Shown in pieces: positions 7,311 to 15,887 of a stretch of 64,000 nt of DNA. The DNA comes from Gemmatimonadota bacterium (lineage in GTDB: Bacteria; Gemmatimonadota; Gemmatimonadetes; Longimicrobiales; Gaopeijiaceae). The notes under the pieces are model-generated. The model was not told where the DNA came from, made no database searches, and worked only from the letters and a program-made list of their open reading frames with translations. The DNA is taken from contig JAUIEJ010000001.1 of the NCBI GenBank assembly GCA_030428885.1, forward strand, positions 124,001 through 188,000. Direction: 5' to 3'. The translations under genes and the position numbers were made by a program. The stretch's first letter is position 1. The number at the start of each line of letters is the position of its first letter.

Positions 7311-9817
7311 GCTTCGGCCTCTACTTCCGGGCCCTTCACCGGCAGCCGAAGAGTGAAGACCGTGCCGACGCCATCCTCACTGGTGAAGCGAATATCGCCA
7401 CCGTGGTCCCGTGCGATCTTCCGGACGATCGCCAGCCCCAATCCCGAGCCCCCCTCCATCGATGTCACGCCGGCTTCGAGCACGTCCTTCCCCAGGTGGC
7501 TCGGTATCCCCGTCCCGGTGTCGATCACCTCGATTTCGACCCAGCTCCGGGGGTCCCCGGCCTCGTGGTGGACGTTCGGGAGTGACATCGTAGCGATCGT
7601 GATCGTGCCGCCTCTGTCCAGAGCGTTGATTGAGTTGATCGTCAGGTTCTCCAAGGCCATCTCGATCTGCTCTCGATCCAGTCGAACCATGGGCAGTGCG
7701 TGTCCCGGGTCCACCCTCAGTCGGATGTCCGGAGGAGTTCGCGATCTCATGGATGCCGCGAAGGCGGTCACCAACTCGTTCACATCGACGTCTTCCAGCT
7801 CCGGCCCCTGGAGGTCCACCACCTTGAGGAAGCTGGACGTGAGTCGTCGGAGCTCTCCGATACCGTCGACGATGCGGTCCGAGTAGGGATCCAACCGACT
7901 GGCCACCGCGGGTGCCCGCCGATGGTATTCCGCCTGGAGCCGCTGGAGCGTGAGCAACATGTGGGTGAGCGGGTTCTTGATTCCGTGGGCGATCCGCTGA
8001 GCCATGAGGGGCCAGGCGGTCGGGTCGTCCCGCTCGAGGGTTCCGGACTCTGGCGCGGACGGAGGGACCAGCCCGACGGCCCAGTGCACGCCGGCTCGGT
8101 GGGGAACCTCGATGGGAATGGCCCGGGCGGTTCGGTCCGGTCCTCGGGGGTCGAGTGGATTGGCCACCGTCGTGGAAGCTTCGGTAGGCGCCTCCTGCGC
8201 GAGAAGCGTGGTGCAGAACTCTCCCAGGTCCGGCCGGAACGGGGTCAGGTCGCGGACGGTCGACAGCGCGGCGCGACCCGCAGCCAACTGAGGGTGGGCC
8301 CATGTGAGAGTGCCTCGGTGGTCGAACAGGAGAAGGCCCGTCCACCCGACCTCCATGAGGCGTGCGGTCGCCGCCTCGAACACCGCGAACCGGTCGAGTC
8401 TCCGGCGCGCGGCGGTTACCCCCCCGACCCCCCCGATGGCCAGGATCACTCCCAGCAAGGATCCGCCGTACCGGTAGATGAGGTAGAATCGGTTGGGGAC
8501 GAGATGCGCCAGCATGGTGGAGGAGCCATTGGCGATCACCACCCGTGCCGGCTCTCCGATCCCCCGTCTCTGTACGGAGACGACGGCTCCGCCCGCGAAC
8601 ACGGCTTTGATTCCGAGACCGGGGGTGAGAAGCGCGAACCCGGTGGGAGTGGAGAAGGCGACTTCTTCGAAGCCATCGCCATCGGCGTCCGGCCAGGCCT
8701 CGCCGTAGCCCAGGTCGAACGGGACCTCATTGGATCGGACGACTTCCAGATTGGCGTCGACGGCCACCACGCGACGATGCCCATCCCCGCTGGCCACGAA
8801 TTCGTCGCCGGGGTCTCGGTCGAGATTCACGCCGACGACGTCGATCACAGGTTCTCGAAGCTCCCGATAGCGGCGTATTTGCCAGCCGTTCGGGTCGAGA
8901 ACCCGGCCCTCGAAGCTGGGGCCCCCGCGAACCAGCAGAACGTCGTCCTGCGGCCCTCCGGCTGCACCGGTGCGGCTGAATCGAGCGACGTCTTGCAGCG
9001 GGAGCTCCTGGGTCCAGGCGACGGCTGGGCCGCTCGCCAACGAGAACATCAGGAGATAGCTCTTCGAGTCGTCGAGACCCCCGGCAGTGGCCCCGTGATT
9101 GGTGGCCTGGGTGGCGACCAGGAGTTCAGGCACCCCGTCACCATCGAAGTCCTCGAAGGTCCATGCGCGCGGAGCTGCTCCGACCACCGAGCTGCCGCGA
9201 GGTGCGCCCTCCGGTAGGGAATGCACGTACACGCCACGCGGTAGGCGAGCGTAGTCGGTCGTCAGCAACGTGACGAGTTCGGCGGCGGAGTCCGAGTTCG
9301 TGTCTACGACCCAGGTCGCGAGTACGCGGGGATCCCACGGAAGGGACCCGTCGACCTCCTGACGCGGCTCCCCCGTCGCCAGCAGGAACCCGAGGATCTT
9401 CCGGCCCGACGCATCGCTCACGCTGGCGAAGAGGGAGTCGTTGCGAAGTACGGGGGTCAGGACTTCGATCGACCCGTCGGCGTCGAGGTCGATGAGGTGC
9501 GGGTCCTGAGCCAGGCCGTCGTAGTTCATCTGGTCGATGGACTGATCTTCGATATCGCGAAAGATCACCGAAGAGCGGGGTCCCGGGGTGTCGCCGGTAC
9601 TGTTCCGCCAGTCGGTGACCACCAGTTCGTCCCGGCCGTCCCCGTCGAGATCCCGTGCGACGGCGCGGCCCGGGAACTCGCCGATGATGCGCAGGCTGGC
9701 TGGGTAGCGGCGGGGATCCGTATCCGCGACACAGGCACTGGTGCCGACCACGGCCGCGACCGTCGCCAGGCCGCGGACCAGGCTCCTGAACCGAAGGAGA
9801 GCTCCACGAGCAACCAT
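7307..9817 (-). CDS. Membrane histidine kinase with periplasmic FG-GAP-like sensor
   Basis: An 836-residue sensor kinase. A signal sequence or anchor (about 8-30, ending GTSAC) leads a large extracytoplasmic part (to about 440) of repeated Asp-rich loops such as DLDGDGRDELVV, DLDADGSIEVL, DFDGDGVPELLV and DADGDGFEEVAF. These are FG-GAP/VCBS calcium-binding beta-propeller blades. A transmembrane helix follows (about 445-465), then a short PAS-like linker and the kinase core: phospho-acceptor His611 in AHGIKNPL, N box NLTINSINAL, and G boxes DTGTGIP and GGSGLGLAIV. The ATG at 9817 was chosen because it precedes the hydrophobic segment; the frame is open to a GTG at 10078, but that extension looks non-coding. 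The HAMP-less H-box resembles NtrB/AtoS-like kinases that pair with NtrC-type regulators. Confidence 0.92.
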   Translation of the reverse strand: MVARGALLRFRSLVRGLATVAAVVGTSACVADTDPRRYPASLRIIGEFPGRAVARDLDGDGRDELVVTDWRNSTGDTPGPRSSVIFRDIEDQSIDQMNYDGLAQDPHLIDLDADGSIEVLTPVLRNDSLFASVSDASGRKILGFLLATGEPRQEVDGSLPWDPRVLATWVVDTNSDSAAELVTLLTTDYARLPRGVYVHSLPEGAPRGSSVVGAAPRAWTFEDFDGDGVPELLVATQATNHGATAGGLDDSKSYLLMFSLASGPAVAWTQELPLQDVARFSRTGAAGGPQDDVLLVRGGPSFEGRVLDPNGWQIRRYRELREPVIDVVGVNLDRDPGDEFVASGDGHRRVVAVDANLEVVRSNEVPFDLGYGEAWPDADGDGFEEVAFSTPTGFALLTPGLGIKAVFAGGAVVSVQRRGIGEPARVVIANGSSTMLAHLVPNRFYLIYRYGGSLLGVILAIGGVGGVTAARRRLDRFAVFEAATARLMEVGWTGLLLFDHRGTLTWAHPQLAAGRAALSTVRDLTPFRPDLGEFCTTLLAQEAPTEASTTVANPLDPRGPDRTARAIPIEVPHRAGVHWAVGLVPPSAPESGTLERDDPTAWPLMAQRIAHGIKNPLTHMLLTLQRLQAEYHRRAPAVASRLDPYSDRIVDGIGELRRLTSSFLKVVDLQGPELEDVDVNELVTAFAASMRSRTPPDIRLRVDPGHALPMVRLDREQIEMALENLTINSINALDRGGTITIATMSLPNVHHEAGDPRSWVEIEVIDTGTGIPSHLGKDVLEAGVTSMEGGSGLGLAIVRKIARDHGGDIRFTSEDGVGTVFTLRLPVKGPEVEAEA

Positions 9818-10123
9818 GAATGTACCCTGGGAGGAATATCCCACCGGCCCGATCCGTGCGCCGGCATGAGTCCCAGGATCAAGCGCCGTGCCAGACGAGA
9901 ACGGCGCAGTCGGGTTGAATACCAGATCAGCGGAGCCGCCGCTGAATGCCGGAGCTGCCGTGGTCGACGGTGGGATCCGTGCAACGTGGCACCTCGACTC
10001 CGTTGACAAAAGGCAACCCTCTGAAGCCGCCCGCCGGACCGATGCCGCGGGCCTCGTTGGAGACCTCTGCTCTGGCACGCCCCTTGTTGTAGGGCCGGCC
10101 AGACTCCAGAGGAGGGGCGCCCA
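9818..10123. other. Intergenic region between divergent kinase and barrel operons
   Basis: About 306 bases without a convincing gene. It holds the sigma-54-type promoter at 10073-10088 and the ribosome binding site for the barrel gene. A nine-base word GATCCGTGC occurs twice (9851 and 9974), and TTGACA occurs at 10003 without a matching -10. The stretch between about 9850 and 10050 is where enhancer sites for the response regulator would be expected, but I see no clear dyad. Confidence 0.6.
10073..10088 (+). promoter_or_regulatory. Sigma-54 (-24/-12) promoter
   Basis: The sequence TGGCACG, four C residues, then TTGTT matches the sigma-54 consensus TGGCACG-N4-TTGCW except for one base in the -12 element (GT for GC). 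GG at 10074-10075 and GT at 10086-10087 are exactly 12 bases apart. The predicted transcription start near 10100 leaves a leader of about 25 bases to the GTG at 10124. The NtrC-type regulator encoded next door is the natural activator. Confidence 0.75.
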
Positions 10124-10861
10124 GTGAGGCCGTTTCGACGAGACGTTTCCGGAGGGAAGGGCCTGAGCGGCCGCATGGCCGCTGTCGCGTGGCTCGTTGT
10201 GATGGCGATGCCGGCCGCTGCGTCGGGGCAGGTTCTGGCCGGGGCGAAGATCGGGGCTGGGGTCACCAACGTCTACGGCGACGATGTCGGTTCGGGGGGC
10301 CTGAGAACCGGACTTCTCGGCGGCCTCTGGTTGCGGTTGCCCGTCGTTGGGGGGCTCGGCCTGCAGGTCGAGGCTCTGCTCGCGCAGAAGGGGTTCTCCG
10401 ACTCGGCCGATGAAGCGTCGGTCGGCCTGAGGCTCAACTACCTGGACGTACCGGTGCTGCTTCAGTTGGCGACCCGGGGCGGTGATTCGTGGTCCGCGCT
10501 GTTCACCCTGGGGGGTGCGGTCGGGTTCAAGCGAGGCTGTACTGCGAGCTTCTCCGCTGGGGGTGTGTCCGCATCCACGGACTGCTCGGTCCTGGAGCGT
10601 GACGGAGGCTTCGACATCGAGAGCCGAGACGCGTCGGTCATCTTCGGAACCGGGTTTCGAGTCGACCGCGCGCGATGGGTGACCACCGTCGAGCTGCGGG
10701 GCCAGGTTGGACTCAAGGAGGCCCTCGGGGTCTTCGATCCCGCGACCGTCAACAACCTCGAAGCCCGAAACGGGAGTCTCTCCTTGATTCTGGGTCTCGG
10801 AGTTCCGCTCGGCGGGGGTCCCGCTCGAGACCGAGGTCTGCAGGAGGGGACGGTTCGATGA
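10124..10861 (+). CDS. Outer-membrane beta-barrel protein (porin-like)
   Basis: A 245-residue exported protein. The GTG start is supported by GGAGGG at 10111-10116, seven bases upstream; an in-frame ATG at 10175 would give a more usual signal peptide (hydrophobic core AVAWLVVMAM, cleavage near AAASGQ). The mature part has alternating hydrophobic strands and glycine-rich turns (ligand-free eight-stranded type, as in the PorT/OmpW-like outer-membrane beta-barrel families) and two Cys in a central loop. It is the first gene of a three-gene operon driven by the sigma-54 promoter; its TGA overlaps the next start (ATGA). The products of this operon probably change the cell envelope in response to the signal sensed by the divergent kinase. 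Confidence 0.8.
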   Translation: MRPFRRDVSGGKGLSGRMAAVAWLVVMAMPAAASGQVLAGAKIGAGVTNVYGDDVGSGGLRTGLLGGLWLRLPVVGGLGLQVEALLAQKGFSDSADEASVGLRLNYLDVPVLLQLATRGGDSWSALFTLGGAVGFKRGCTASFSAGGVSASTDCSVLERDGGFDIESRDASVIFGTGFRVDRARWVTTVELRGQVGLKEALGVFDPATVNNLEARNGSLSLILGLGVPLGGGPARDRGLQEGTVR

Positions 10862-11358
10862 GGGCCCTCTGCGCCTGTCTGGTGATTCTCGGAACGTCGG
10901 GGTGCGGGGGGGCGGGTGCCTTGGACATGATGTTCCTTGGAGGCGGGACGGATCCTCAGAGCGAGTACGTGCAGCCGGAGCCGCGTGTGTTCCCGGCGAG
11001 CATCGACCGGGTGGGTTCGGAGGTCATTCTCGCTCTCTCCCTCGTCGGTGCGGCGGTCGATCGAACCGAGCGAAGGGAGGATGGATCGATGCAGATCGTG
11101 AGTCGGCCGATCACCGCCCGCCGAAGCGACGGGCTCGACTGTGGTCGCGACCCCTCCAAGGTCGGTTCGGGTCGGGCAGACGAATACATCGCCGGCGAAG
11201 TCGTGGTGGAGTTCACGCTGCGCTCGGTCGATGCCGGGACCCGCGCAGACGTCAGTGAGGGGGGGAGCCCGGGATGCATCACCACAGGGGTCATCGGAAC
11301 CCGGGTGTTGGACGAAGTAGGGCGGGTGTTGGGAGGACTTCCATTCAACGAGGAGTGA
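10858..11358 (+). CDS. Putative lipoprotein, unknown function
   Basis: A 166-residue protein with a short lipoprotein-like signal (CACLVILGTSGC). The ATG overlaps the stop of the barrel gene (ATGA) and has GGAGGGG eight bases upstream, so coupling is likely. The mature part is small, with two further Cys residues (in LDCGRD and PGCITT) that could form a disulphide, and ends in a short amphipathic strand-helix. No family recognised. It shares layout with the next gene: both end in a similar arrangement of beta strands followed by GCITTG/GCVPSG and a final helix, so the two could be distant paralogues. Confidence 0.7.
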   Translation: MRALCACLVILGTSGCGGAGALDMMFLGGGTDPQSEYVQPEPRVFPASIDRVGSEVILALSLVGAAVDRTERREDGSMQIVSRPITARRSDGLDCGRDPSKVGSGRADEYIAGEVVVEFTLRSVDAGTRADVSEGGSPGCITTGVIGTRVLDEVGRVLGGLPFNEE

Positions 11359-11361
11359 GCA

Positions 11362-11826
11362 ATGCTTCGGAGCCCTGGGCGAGCGCTGGTCCTCGGCGTT
11401 GTGATGCTGTCGAGCACCCTGGTCGGATGCGCCACGCGGGCGGCGAGTATCCGCTACGCCCCCCCCGAGGAATCGCGCTTTCCCATCGACCGAGACACCG
11501 GTGTCGAGATCGTACGTGGCGCCGTTGCAGAACTCGGCGGGATCGTGGACAACGTTCAGGTTCTGGAGGAGTACACGATCGTGACCACCAGCCGGCTGTC
11601 GAAAGACAGTCTCGCCGAGGGCGCGCTGGAGTGTCGCCAGAACTGGCGAGGGATCTTCAGTGGGGGCTGGGTCGAGGAGAGCGGCGCCATCACGGTCACC
11701 GTTCAACTCCGAGACGCCGGTAGTGGGATCGCCGTCACGATCCGCGAGGCCGGCACCGATGGGTGTGTTCCGAGCGGCGCGGTGGGGGACGAAATCAGGG
11801 CGGCGTTTCAGGGGGCCGGGGGGTAG
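11362..11826 (+). CDS. Putative lipoprotein, unknown function
   Basis: A 154-residue lipoprotein with a good lipobox (LVGC at about residue 23) after a hydrophobic core. It starts three bases after the stop of the preceding gene, with a GAGGAG-like site in the overlap region. The mature domain alternates short beta strands and helices (IVTTSRLSKDSL, ITVTVQLRDAG) and carries one Cys pair (ECRQ, DGCVPS). No named family recognised. Last gene of the sigma-54-controlled operon; the convergent amidohydrolase follows after 22 bases. Confidence 0.7.
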   Translation: MLRSPGRALVLGVVMLSSTLVGCATRAASIRYAPPEESRFPIDRDTGVEIVRGAVAELGGIVDNVQVLEEYTIVTTSRLSKDSLAEGALECRQNWRGIFSGGWVEESGAITVTVQLRDAGSGIAVTIREAGTDGCVPSGAVGDEIRAAFQGAGG

Positions 11827-11848
11827 CAGACCGAGCCCGCTGAGGGCT

Positions 11849-13300
11849 TCACCCCCCGGCCAGCGCCGCCGCCACGGCCGCATCGAGCTCCGCCCGGTCG
11901 AGCCAGTGTCCGGCACGCACCACGCCCACCACGTTCCCCACCTGCCCGATGTCGTCGGCGGGGTTGCCCTCCAGCACGACCAGATCGGCCAGGTATCCGG
12001 CCTCCACCACCCCGAGGGAGTCGGCCATGCCGAACACCCGGGCGGGGTTCAGGGTGGCGGTGCGCAGGGCCTCGATGGGTGACAGCCCGAGCTCGACCAT
12101 GAGCGCCAGCTCGTGGTGCAGGCTGCGGCCGGGCACCAGGTAGGTGTTGCCGATGTCCGAGCCGGCGAGCAGGGTGACGCCGGCTTCCCGGAGCACCGCG
12201 AAGTCCCGTTCTCCGGCCTCCGCCACCGGTCCCATGGTGGCCAGGAATCCCTGTTCCTCGGGAGAGGCGGCCTGCGCCTCCCACTCCGCGTGGAGTCCCC
12301 GGGGAAGCAGCGAGCTCGCGTCGTCGGCCGCCATGGTTTCCAGGGGATCCCGCATGGACCGGCCGTTCACGAGGGTGGGGGTGACGGCCACTCCGGCGTC
12401 GACCAGGGCCTGGGCGCCCTCGCGGCAGAGCCCGGGATCGGAGGTGTCGTTGGCGCGCTCCACGAGATCGAAGTAGGCGATCATGTTCTGGGGAAAGGGC
12501 AGCGTCGGGCCCTCGAGTTGGGCCGCCCGCGCCGCCGTGATCGCCTCGGCCTCGCTGGAGCAGGCCAGGGTGAGGGCCATGCCGTGTTCGATGGTGCGCA
12601 TGCCGGCGGCTGCGGCGTCGTGCGCGGTCACCCCCAGGGGCAGGTGTCCGTCCACCGCGAGCCCCCGGGAGGCTGCCTGTTCGGCCACTACGTCGAAGAG
12701 TGCGGGTGAGAGCTCGTCGTACACCTTGATGAAGCGCGCACCGGCGTCGGCCAATCCGTCGACCGCGGCGCGGGCTTCCGCCGCATCGGCCACTTCCACC
12801 GCCCCGGGCTGGACCGAGGGCGCCCCGTCGATGATGGGGCCGTTGGCGAGGAAGCGGGGCCCGAGCAGGGTGCCCGCCGACACCGCCCGGGCAATCGAGT
12901 CCACCGCCCGGAACGGATCGGGAAGGGACGTGTGCAGGTTGCGCACCGCCGTCACGCCGTGGGCGAGGAGGAGCGGGAAGTGCCAACGCGTGGCCGCGGC
13001 CGAGTGCACGTGGGCGTCCCACAGTCCGGGGATCACGGTGCGTCCCTCGGCGTCCACGAGCTGGGCGTTTTCGGGGGACTCCAAGTCGCCCGCGGGCGCG
13101 ATCGCCGTGATGCGGTCCCCCGCGATGAAGAGGTCCTGCGGGGGCGAGAGGGTGCCCGTGGCGACGTCGAGCACGCTCGCGCCGCGGATCACGAGATCGG
13201 CGTCGGGGGCGGGGGCGTCGGGAGCACAGGCGACGAGCAGGAGCGCCGTCGTGAGGGCGGCGGCGGCCCGGATCGGAGGGACGGCGACGCGAGGGAGCAT
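11849..13300 (-). CDS. Amidohydrolase-superfamily lipoprotein (imidazolonepropionase-like)
   Basis: A 483-residue exported metal-dependent hydrolase. A lipobox LVAC (Cys25) follows a hydrophobic signal, so it is likely anchored in the outer or inner membrane on the outside. The metal site shows DAHVHS (His97, His99), a candidate carboxylated Lys in RFIKVYDE, DGHLPLG and EHGM His ligands, and the late Asp in LLAGSDIGN. The N-terminal strand DLVIRGASVLD and C-terminal DLVVLEGNP form the small beta-sandwich typical of this family. The frame stays open upstream to 13369, but the ATG at 13300 gives the lipoprotein signal. Related enzymes hydrolyse cyclic amides, dipeptides or organophosphates; the substrate here is unknown. 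Confidence 0.88.
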   Translation of the reverse strand: MLPRVAVPPIRAAAALTTALLLVACAPDAPAPDADLVIRGASVLDVATGTLSPPQDLFIAGDRITAIAPAGDLESPENAQLVDAEGRTVIPGLWDAHVHSAAATRWHFPLLLAHGVTAVRNLHTSLPDPFRAVDSIARAVSAGTLLGPRFLANGPIIDGAPSVQPGAVEVADAAEARAAVDGLADAGARFIKVYDELSPALFDVVAEQAASRGLAVDGHLPLGVTAHDAAAAGMRTIEHGMALTLACSSEAEAITAARAAQLEGPTLPFPQNMIAYFDLVERANDTSDPGLCREGAQALVDAGVAVTPTLVNGRSMRDPLETMAADDASSLLPRGLHAEWEAQAASPEEQGFLATMGPVAEAGERDFAVLREAGVTLLAGSDIGNTYLVPGRSLHHELALMVELGLSPIEALRTATLNPARVFGMADSLGVVEAGYLADLVVLEGNPADDIGQVGNVVGVVRAGHWLDRAELDAAVAAALAGG

Positions 13301-13388
13301 GGACGTGTGAGGCGGGGAGGAGGCGGGTCGGCGTCCGCCCATGGTGCGGCCGGCGTGAGGTGGCAGCAAGCGGAGTCGGGGGGGCCTC

Positions 13389-14300
13389 CTACCCGCACCC
13401 GTCCCGCGGAAACCGATCCGGATTGTTGATGAACAGCCCGTCCACCCCGAGCTCGCACAGGAAGTGGTTCAGCTCGAGCGGGCTGGGGTCGTCGAAGGTG
13501 TAGGGGATCACGGTCAGGCCAATGGCGTGGGCCCCCGCCACCGCCCCGGGGTGGTCCAGCAGGAGCTGCTTGGCGGGGCCGATGCCGGTGGCGAACTCCG
13601 ACACGTCGCGGAGTCCTTCGTCCGTGAGCCAGCGGTCCGCGTCCGAGCCGCCGATGAGGAAGGTCATGGGCAGATCGGAGTCCCACTCCTCGCGCAGGAT
13701 GCGCAGACTCTCGGCGCTGAAGGACTGCACGATCACCGGCGTCTCGGGGTCGGCTCCGTTCCGTTCGAGCCCGTGACGCGCGAGTTCCTCCACGAGTAGC
13801 CGCTCCATGGAGAACCCCTGCTCGACGTAGGTCTCCGGCGCCTTCGTCTCGGGGAAGATGCCGGCCTGGCCTCGCGCCAGTTCGATCACTTCGGTCAACG
13901 TCGGGATGCGGGCTCCCGCGAAGTCCTCGCCGAACCACGACCCCGCGTCGAGCCGCCGGATCTCCTCCAGGGTGAAGTCGACGGCGAACCACCGGCGCAG
14001 GGTCTCGTCCCCGCGCTGGATCTCGCGGAAGCGGTCCGGAAACACCTCGGCCACATCGGTCGTGCGGTCGAGGGTCACGTCGTGCAGGGCGATCAGCACG
14101 CCGTCGCGGGTGATCTGGAGGTCGGGCTCGATGAAGTCGGCGCCCTGATCGATGGCGAGCTCGTAGGCCTCGCGGGTGTGCTCCGGAGCGTAGGCCAAGG
14201 CCCCGCGATGGGCCACGAGCAGAGGCGCGGCGTCGTCGGGTGAGCATCCGGTCAACACGATGAGGAGCACCAGGGCGAGGGTGGACACGAGCGAGCGCAC
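13389..14300 (-). CDS. Glycerophosphodiester phosphodiesterase lipoprotein
   Basis: A 303-residue GDPD-family enzyme that cleaves glycerophosphodiesters from phospholipid breakdown into glycerol-3-phosphate and an alcohol. The GTG start at 14300 has GGAG five bases upstream and yields a short signal with lipobox LTGC (Cys19). Catalytic and calcium residues are visible: HRG (His31), PEHT (Glu40), IEPDLQITRDG (Glu58, Asp60) and LHD (His73). The C-terminal IGLTVIPYTFDDP and GVDGLFINNP motifs close the TIM barrel. It is in tandem with the amidohydrolase (88-base gap) and follows another lipoprotein; all three may share a scavenging role. Confidence 0.93.
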   Translation of the reverse strand: MRSLVSTLALVLLIVLTGCSPDDAAPLLVAHRGALAYAPEHTREAYELAIDQGADFIEPDLQITRDGVLIALHDVTLDRTTDVAEVFPDRFREIQRGDETLRRWFAVDFTLEEIRRLDAGSWFGEDFAGARIPTLTEVIELARGQAGIFPETKAPETYVEQGFSMERLLVEELARHGLERNGADPETPVIVQSFSAESLRILREEWDSDLPMTFLIGGSDADRWLTDEGLRDVSEFATGIGPAKQLLLDHPGAVAGAHAIGLTVIPYTFDDPSPLELNHFLCELGVDGLFINNPDRFPRDGCG

Positions 14301-14416
14301 ATCGACTCCGGGCAGACCGAGAGGGAACGGACCGTTGCCCGGCAATCTACGGCGCGGCGCGATGGGCCGATGCGTCTGTCGCCGGATGGTGACGTGGGAC
14401 GACCCGACTTCGCGCC

Positions 14417-15496
14417 TCAGCGCTCGAACACCCGCGCGCCCGACGTGAAGCCCTCCACCGCCTCGTGGGTGTCGAACCACTCGATGCGCAGTCGGTCGGG
14501 GGCGAGCATCTCGACCAGGAGAGTGCCTCTCGCGAAGTCGAAATTCGGCGTGCCCTCGCGGCTGACGTTCCACGCGCGCAGGGAGACGATGCCGGTCTCG
14601 GGGGTGATCTCGTCCCACGACGGCGCGCCGGGATCGATGGTGACCAGTCCCACGGCGGGCTCGGTCCACCCCGGTATGGCGATCCGGGTCTCGTAGCGCT
14701 CCTGGAGGCGGCCCAGGAAGAGCTGGTGATGGGTCTGGTCGAACCGGAACGAGATGTCGGCCGGGGTGCCCTCCTCGAACCAGTTGCCCGCGGCCGTGCC
14801 GGCGACGTCGTACACCAGGCGACCGAGGGGGTCGTCGGCGGTGTGGACCAGCGCTTCCATCTCGGCGCGCAGCGGCGCGGGGAACTGTGAGATGGGGCTG
14901 AACGAGTAGGCATACCCCTCGGGAATGCGGGCCATGTTGACCCACTCGTGGGGCTCGAGGCCGGTGTGGATCAGCCCGAAGTCGAAGTTGAACTCGGTGA
15001 ACATGCGGGCGATGGTGTCGCCGGCCTGGACCGAGTCGCCGATCTGGAGTCCCCCTCTCGGGGTCACGTGTGAGAAGACCGCATAGACGCCGGGTGGTCC
15101 CATGAGGGTGATGCCGCCGTCCTCGGCCGGATCCAGAGCCCAGACCACGCCGGGACCGGGCGCGCGGATGTCCAGGCGTTCCATGAGGCAGGGCCGCGCC
15201 GACGGGAACACCCAGGCGCGATCGCAGGTGGACCAGTAGGTGTGACCCACCGGGAGGATCTTGTTGTTCTCGCCCAGGGGCGTGATGGCCGCCACCTGAT
15301 CCAGTGGAATGGGCGACACCGAGAAGTGGGGACCCGGGCCTGGAGGGGGCGGCTCGGAGGGAGGGGGCGGATCGTCGTCGTCGTCGCGGGGTGCCGCCGG
15401 GGAGTCCCCACCGCCGCACGCGGCGAATGAGGCGCCGAGGGCCAGGACCAGCCCGAGAACGACCCGGTCCATCCGGGTGTTGGATCGTCGGATCAT
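14417..15496 (-). CDS. Lipoprotein with degenerate M23/biotinyl-lipoyl-like domain
   Basis: A 359-residue lipoprotein: basic n-region, hydrophobic core and Cys27 in FAACGGG, followed by an acidic and proline-rich linker (DDDDDPPPP style, about 33-50). The core has the layout of an M23 peptidase fold (VYAVFSHVTPRGG, then GDSVQAGDTIARM) but lacks a clear HxH zinc motif; the position carries GLIHTGLEPHE. It may be a non-catalytic relative. The C-terminal half (about 215-359) is beta-rich with no recognised domain. The ATG at 15496 is preferred over 15472 because it adds the basic residues expected in a signal peptide. Confidence 0.65.
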   Translation of the reverse strand: MIRRSNTRMDRVVLGLVLALGASFAACGGGDSPAAPRDDDDDPPPPSEPPPPGPGPHFSVSPIPLDQVAAITPLGENNKILPVGHTYWSTCDRAWVFPSARPCLMERLDIRAPGPGVVWALDPAEDGGITLMGPPGVYAVFSHVTPRGGLQIGDSVQAGDTIARMFTEFNFDFGLIHTGLEPHEWVNMARIPEGYAYSFSPISQFPAPLRAEMEALVHTADDPLGRLVYDVAGTAAGNWFEEGTPADISFRFDQTHHQLFLGRLQERYETRIAIPGWTEPAVGLVTIDPGAPSWDEITPETGIVSLRAWNVSREGTPNFDFARGTLLVEMLAPDRLRIEWFDTHEAVEGFTSGARVFER

Positions 15497-15605
15497 GAGC
15501 AGACGGTGCTCGGCGCGAGGATCCGTCGCAAGGCCGGCGACACCGGCTGATCGGAGCATTCCGCCGCCCCGTCGTCGGATGGAGCTTTCGGAGTCCAGAG
15601 CGCTG

Positions 15606-15638
15606 TTGACTCCGCGGAGCGAGTGCATGCATAATGCA
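15606..15638 (+). promoter_or_regulatory. Sigma-70-type promoter and palindrome of the first toxin-antitoxin pair
   Basis: TTGACT at 15606-15611 and CATAAT at 15630-15635 are separated by 18 bases. The expected transcription start falls near 15642, the first base of the antitoxin ATG, so the message may be leaderless. A perfect short inverted repeat TGCAT-N5-ATGCA at 15624-15638 covers the -10 element and is a probable autorepression site for the antitoxin. Confidence 0.65.
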
Positions 15639-15641
15639 GGC

Positions 15642-15887
15642 ATGGCCAAGAACGTGACGATCCGAAGTGTGCCCGACGAGGTTCGCGATCGGCTGGCGGC
15701 CCGTGCCTCGGCGCGGGGCCAGTCGCTGCAGGAGTTCCTGCTCGGGCAGCTCGAGGCCTTGGCGTCCCGCCCCGACCCCACCGAGTGGGTGGCCCAGGCA
15801 CGGGCGCGGAAGGCCATGATGCGCACCCGCCCCGATTCCCGTCAGATCGCGGACATGATCCGCGAGGACCGCGACGGGCCGAGGTGA
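15642..15887 (+). CDS. FitA/VapB-like ribbon-helix-helix antitoxin
   Basis: An 81-residue antitoxin. The N-terminus NVTIRSVPDEVRDRLAARA is a ribbon-helix-helix DNA-binding fold of the FitA/StbC type (strand, then two helices ending SLQEFLLGQL). The C-terminal tail, with WVAQARARKAMMR, is the usual toxin-neutralising arm. Its stop overlaps the GTG of the PIN toxin (GTGA). The palindrome over its promoter fits autoregulation. No Shine-Dalgarno site is seen, in line with a leaderless message. Confidence 0.9.
   Translation: MAKNVTIRSVPDEVRDRLAARASARGQSLQEFLLGQLEALASRPDPTEWVAQARARKAMMRTRPDSRQIADMIREDRDGPR

Noticed and set aside
9851-9982. Nine-base repeat GATCCGTGC as enhancer sites
   Set aside because: Two copies 123 bases apart, no dyad symmetry; too short to distinguish from chance.
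10003-10008. TTGACA as a sigma-70 -35 box before the barrel gene
   Set aside because: At 16-18 bases downstream there is only GC-rich sequence with no -10 match, and the sigma-54 element is much better.
14417-15496. Active M23 endopeptidase
   Set aside because: The fold-like strands and GDSVQAGD motif are there, but the HxxxD and HxH zinc residues are not clearly present.
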